This document shows positions 60,977 through 64,000 of a stretch of 64,000 nt of DNA, piece by piece (positions within the stretch are counted from its first letter, which is position 1; every line of letters begins with the position of its first letter). The stretch is from CATOSP01 sp965205385. Lineage in GTDB: Bacteria; Chloroflexota; Dehalococcoidia; Lucifugimonadales; UBA3495. The translations under genes and the position numbers were made by a program. The notes beneath the pieces are model-generated. The model did no database searches. It was given only the letters and a program-made list of their open reading frames with translations, and was not told where the DNA came from. Where the stretch lies: the NCBI GenBank assembly GCA_965205385.1, contig CBDBGS010000008.1, forward strand, positions 1,364,001 to 1,428,000. The letters are read 5' to 3'.

Positions 60977-61408
60977 ATGCACCTGGTCATCGACGGGTAC
61001 CAAGGCGATTTCGGCAAGATGTGGGATGTTGAACTTGTGCGAACCTTTCTCACCGATTGTCCGGGCAACCTGGGAATGACCCGAATCACTGAGCCACATG
61101 TACTGGAATATAGCGCTCCCAAGAGTGACGATTCCGGAGTTTCTGGGTTTGTCATAATAGCGGAAAGCCACATTAGCGTCCATACTTTTCCGCACCGCGA
61201 TTACGTGAACATTGACATGTTTTCCTGCCGGGCCTTCGATCACGTGCGCGCTCTGGCCGAGGCGAAGGAGTTGTTTGAGCTGAAGGAAGTCAAGACCTGG
61301 CTGCTGGACCGTGGCCTGGAATGGCTCGACGGCCGTCAAGGGCTGTCTGAAGTCGAGAAGCAACGGACCTCCTTGCGGGCTGGAAATGCGGGACCCCATG
61401 CCGACTGA
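60977..61408 (+). CDS. speD: S-adenosylmethionine decarboxylase proenzyme
   Basis: Supplies decarboxylated AdoMet for aminopropyl transfer. The 143-residue prokaryotic proenzyme has AESHISVHTFPHRDYVNIDMFSC (partial: ESHISVHTFP): Ser after Glu in the ES-H motif (about residue 67) is the self-cleavage site that forms the pyruvoyl cofactor, and the later Cys is the usual proton donor. Start ATG 60977 with aggaggtagg upstream. Overlaps speB by about 23 bases, so translation is coupled. Confidence 0.92.
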   Translation: MHLVIDGYQGDFGKMWDVELVRTFLTDCPGNLGMTRITEPHVLEYSAPKSDDSGVSGFVIIAESHISVHTFPHRDYVNIDMFSCRAFDHVRALAEAKELFELKEVKTWLLDRGLEWLDGRQGLSEVEKQRTSLRAGNAGPHAD

Positions 61409-62303
61409 AAGCGGGGACTCCGGGTGGATTCCCCGTAATTTCCTTGCCCTCGACCCACAGGACTCGGACCTGGAAACCGCAAGGGCAGTTTTGATTCCGG
61501 TACCTTACGATAGCTCGACCTCTTTTCGGTCTGGAGCGAGGGACGGTCCCAACGCGATAATCGACGCTTCATACGGTTTAGAGGATTACGACTGGGAGTT
61601 GGATTCGGATGTTTCCGAGTTGGGCATCCACACCACCGCATCCCTGGAGCCGGACATGGGCGGCCCTGAGGCTATGGCTATAAGGGTACGCGGCGCTGTT
61701 TCCGCTTACATCCGGGAGGGGAGAGTCGTAGGTGTACTGGGCGGGGAGCATTCAATAACCGCCGGTTCGGTCCTGGCACACCTGGAGGCATACCCGGACC
61801 TGTCGGTTCTGTACGTTGACGCCCATGCGGACATGCGCGACTCGTACATGGGAACTTCCTGGGGGCACGCTTCCGGCGCGCGGCGCATCCAAGAGCTTTG
61901 CCCTCTCGTATTAGTGGGTGTGCGCAGCCTGTGCTTGGAAGAGCGTGACTTTCTAAGAGACAATTCCCTACCGACGTTTCCGTGGCCGCTCTCGGACGAC
62001 GGGGCAGAATTTCCCCGGAGAATCACCGATCAGCTCGGCCCCACGGTGTACGTTAGCATCGACCTCGACGCCTTCGATCCGTCACTGATGCCAGCGGTGG
62101 GAACCCCGGAACCCGGAGGGTTGGACTGGCGTCAGATGACGACGTTATTGAGGAGTGTGGCCGAGACGAGTAAGATTGTGGGATTCGACGTGTGCGAGCT
62201 TTCTCCAGGTCATGGACCGGCTGCATGTTCTTATACAGCCGCCAAGCTCGTGTATAAGCTAGTGGCCTACGCAATCAACGGGCCTGCCGGCGGCGATGTG
62301 TAA
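61386..62303 (+). CDS. speB: agmatinase / ureohydrolase family protein
   Basis: Mn-dependent ureohydrolase of the arginase family, about 305 residues. Metal-ligand motifs: GGEHSIT (His), VDAHADMRD (Asp-His-Asp), SIDLDAFDPSLMPAVGTPEPGG (partial: SIDLDAFDP) with the two Asp and downstream His/Glu. VPYDSSTSFRSGARDGPNAI (starting VLIPVPYD) is typical of agmatinases. Start is ATG 61386 or 61398, both inside speD. Beside speD it may hydrolyse N1-aminopropylagmatine, as in Thermus, rather than agmatine; no aminopropyltransferase is in the window. Confidence 0.88.
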   Translation: MRDPMPTESGDSGWIPRNFLALDPQDSDLETARAVLIPVPYDSSTSFRSGARDGPNAIIDASYGLEDYDWELDSDVSELGIHTTASLEPDMGGPEAMAIRVRGAVSAYIREGRVVGVLGGEHSITAGSVLAHLEAYPDLSVLYVDAHADMRDSYMGTSWGHASGARRIQELCPLVLVGVRSLCLEERDFLRDNSLPTFPWPLSDDGAEFPRRITDQLGPTVYVSIDLDAFDPSLMPAVGTPEPGGLDWRQMTTLLRSVAETSKIVGFDVCELSPGHGPAACSYTAAKLVYKLVAYAINGPAGGDV

Positions 62304-62381
62304 ACCGTCAGGGCCGGCGGTCTGCAATCCGGGAATGCAAGTCTTGTAATTGAAGGCCCTCCGGGCCCGGGTGCCGCTCGA

Positions 62382-63521
62382 ATGGGACCAGCCATCCGCC
62401 TGATCAAATTATTCGGTATCCCAATAGAGATCAACTTTAGCTGGATCTTCGTCTTCCTGTTGGTCATTTACATGTTGGGAGACCAATTTGGTGATTTCTA
62501 CCCCACCTGGTCCACAGTCCACCGGTGGGCGCTGGCGGTGGGGATCGCCCTGCTATTTTTCCTATCGGTCCTGGCCCACGAGCTGTCCCACAGCCTATTG
62601 GCGGTTAAGAAGGGGATACCGGTAAACCGTATCACCCTTTTCCTATTCGGCGGGGTATCCCAGCTCTCCCACGAGGCCAGGCGGCCCATGACCGAGTTTG
62701 CCGTGACTGTGGTGGGGCCGGTGAGCAGCATGTTGCTCGCGCTAGTGATCTTCGGGTTTTGGTGGGCGTTTCGAGACGTCAGCCCGTCCTTGGAAATCAC
62801 GCTGCGGCTTCTGATGGGAGTCAATCTGATGCTGGGAGTCTTCAATTTGCTTCCGGGGTTTCCCCTGGACGGCGGCAGGATACTAAGAGCGGCGGCTTGG
62901 GGCATTTCGGGCAACTACTGGCTGGCGACGCGGATCGCCGCCCGGGTAGGCCAGGGAATCGGCGGGCTGATGGTGATTGGCGGCGGATCCCTGGCGTTCC
63001 TGGATTTCAGACAGTTCGGGGTTTTCGGTATTTGGATGTCATTGATAGGGGCGTTTCTCTTGGTGGCCGCCACCACGTCCTACCGCCAAGAGAAGGCGAG
63101 GGAGGGTTTGAAGACTTACCGTGTGGCGGACGTGATGACCCACGAATGGGGGATCTTGCCCGTAGAGACCTCGATGGATTCTCCCCTGGTGGGGCAAGGG
63201 CTGGCCCGTCATAACGACTTGGTCATGGTCTCCGGCGATGGCCAGATGGTGGGCCTCCTGACGCGCAGGCTCATGGCGAGTGCGCCGCGAGGACCGGGAC
63301 CTACGACTCCACTATCCCTTATCATGCAGCCGCTGCGGAACACACCTTGGCTAGCGCCGGACGATACGATTTCAGACGCGATGGACCGGGTGCAGAATGG
63401 CAGGCAGGAGAGATTTCCCGTGTGGCGGGACGGGGAGTTACTCGGGCTTGTGGGGCGGGAAGAGATACTGAGGTTCACCCGCAACGTACTTGGACAAGGG
63501 ACGTATCAGCGGAAATCGTAG
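62382..63521 (+). CDS. site-2 protease family (M50) metalloprotease with CBS-like C-terminus
   Basis: 379-residue intramembrane zinc protease. HELSH at about residues 66-70 (LSVLAHELSHSLLAV) and NLLPGFPLDGGRILRA (about 158-173) supply the His-Glu-His and Asp ligands. About six membrane helices occupy the first 230 residues. C-terminal ~140 residues (TYRVADVMTHEWGILPVETSM, VGLLTRR, FPVWRDGELLGLVGREEI) are a CBS pair, as in the MJ0392-like group. Typically cleaves membrane anti-sigma or regulator proteins. Target unknown. Confidence 0.9.
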   Translation: MGPAIRLIKLFGIPIEINFSWIFVFLLVIYMLGDQFGDFYPTWSTVHRWALAVGIALLFFLSVLAHELSHSLLAVKKGIPVNRITLFLFGGVSQLSHEARRPMTEFAVTVVGPVSSMLLALVIFGFWWAFRDVSPSLEITLRLLMGVNLMLGVFNLLPGFPLDGGRILRAAAWGISGNYWLATRIAARVGQGIGGLMVIGGGSLAFLDFRQFGVFGIWMSLIGAFLLVAATTSYRQEKAREGLKTYRVADVMTHEWGILPVETSMDSPLVGQGLARHNDLVMVSGDGQMVGLLTRRLMASAPRGPGPTTPLSLIMQPLRNTPWLAPDDTISDAMDRVQNGRQERFPVWRDGELLGLVGREEILRFTRNVLGQGTYQRKS

Positions 63522-63527
63522 GGGCTA

Positions 63528-63536
63528 TGCTAAAAT
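63528..63536 (+). promoter_or_regulatory. possible extended -10 box for the cysteine desulfurase gene
   Basis: tgctaaaat, 84 bases before the ATG at 63620; another member of the TGC-TARAMT set. Confidence 0.45.
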
Positions 63537-63619
63537 AGCAACGACGCCGGGCATTTGAAACCGCGCCGGGCATTTCAAACGGCGCTTTGTTTAACTGTAA
63601 ATGGGCTCTGAGGTCATAT

Positions 63620-64000
63620 ATGCCTCCACGAGGATTCGTATACCTGGACCACGCCGGGACAACACCGACCGATCCGAAGGTGTTGGAAGGGATGATGCCC
63701 TACTTCACCGAGCTGTACGGGAATCCGTCCAGCATTCATGCGGTGGGTCAAGAGGCGCGGTACGCCTTGGACGAGGCCCGGGAGCGCGTGGCCGGGGTGC
63801 TCAATAGCCGCAATGGGGATGTGGTGTTCACGGGAGGCGGCACCGAGTCGGACAACGCGGCTATCCTCGGGGCTGCGACCGCGCTCCAGGAGACGGGAAC
63901 CACGTCATTACGACCAGTGTGGAACACCACGCCGTATTGCACGCCTGCCAAGGTCTGGAGAACCTGGGGTTCGAGGTCACCTACATCCCGGTGGATGACT
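63620..64000 (+). pseudogene. cysteine desulfurase (NifS/IscS-type), frameshifted and cut by the window end
   Basis: PLP enzyme that moves sulfur from cysteine to iron-sulfur clusters and tRNA. ATG 63620 gives MPPRGFVYLDHAGTTPTDPK, YFTELYGNPSSIHAVGQEAR and VVFTGGGTESDNAAILGA, all family hallmarks. Near 63896-63899 one base is missing: the frame then reads TTSLRPVWNTT, whereas the next frame gives NHVITTSVEHHAVLHACQGL and ENLGFEVTYIPVDD, the expected PLP-site His pair. The gene may be dead, or the gggaa run may hold an assembly error. The 3' two thirds lie beyond the window. Confidence 0.85.

Noticed and set aside
1..64000. CRISPR arrays, rRNA and tRNA genes
   Set aside because: No regularly spaced repeats and no tRNA T-loop/acceptor combinations or rRNA-like stretches were found by eye; a covariance-model scan would be decisive.

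Overview
The window looks like chromosomal DNA from a GC-rich, respiring bacterium. The gene set (14-subunit-type complex I, a succinate dehydrogenase with a HdrB-like third subunit, monomeric isocitrate dehydrogenase, CbbQ/NorD-like AAA-VWA pair, gliding-type ABC operon, EndoQ-like PHP protein, phosphotriesterase-family genes) would fit an uncultivated Chloroflexota lineage such as SAR202/Dehalococcoidia. That placement is an inference from gene content and could be wrong; there is no rRNA or other phylogenetic anchor here and I see no tRNA gene or CRISPR array.

Layout. 1-8.7 kb: 3' part of a nuo operon (nuoD end, H, I, J, K, a small DUF2007-like gene, L, M, N). 8.8-19.3 kb: NAD kinase, a Nudix hydrolase, then central carbon genes: sdhA-sdhB-sdhE-like, and on the minus strand a Uma2-like protein, a glutamate-1-semialdehyde aminomutase-type enzyme, malate dehydrogenase and monomeric isocitrate dehydrogenase. 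19.6-23.8 kb: an insertion hot spot in which a small non-autonomous element, an ISAs1-family IS and an IS701-family IS have all landed in one MFS/GPH transporter gene. 23.8-33.6 kb: DUF255 protein, thrS, prfB (with its +1 recoding site), the ribD-ribE-ribBA operon, and a SIMPL lipoprotein. 33.6-35.1 kb: second, almost identical IS701-family copy. 35.1-43.2 kb: ECF sigma/anti-sigma pair, a decayed acyl-CoA dehydrogenase, selA, an alpha/beta hydrolase, groES-groEL. 44-51.5 kb: EndoQ-like protein, rimI, then coaE, a CbbQ/NorQ-type AAA ATPase, a CoA-pyrophosphatase-like Nudix protein and a giant VWA protein packed as one transcription unit. 51.6-54.5 kb: a truncated and an intact phosphotriesterase-family gene flanking a small secreted protein with a perfect 96-bp tandem duplication. 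54.8-60.8 kb: cinA and an ABC/GldG/DUF4340 export operon. 60.9-64 kb: speD-speB, a site-2 protease with CBS-like tail, and a frameshifted, window-truncated cysteine desulfurase.

The strongest unusual signal is recoding. Transposase genes of two unrelated IS families each break at the same heptamer, A AAA AAG in the zero frame, and in both a -1 shift at that heptamer restores the family's C-terminal region. In the IS701-type element the shifted frame runs to a stop inside the terminal repeat, and two copies 12.5 kb apart that differ by one base carry the same break. This points to programmed -1 frameshifting rather than decay. A second clear story is the transporter gene, whose uninterrupted reading frame can be rebuilt exactly by removing the elements and one target-site copy each.

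Several genes show single-base frame breaks that are not at slippery sites (acyl-CoA dehydrogenase, three; cysteine desulfurase, one). These may be real decay or assembly errors and are marked as such.
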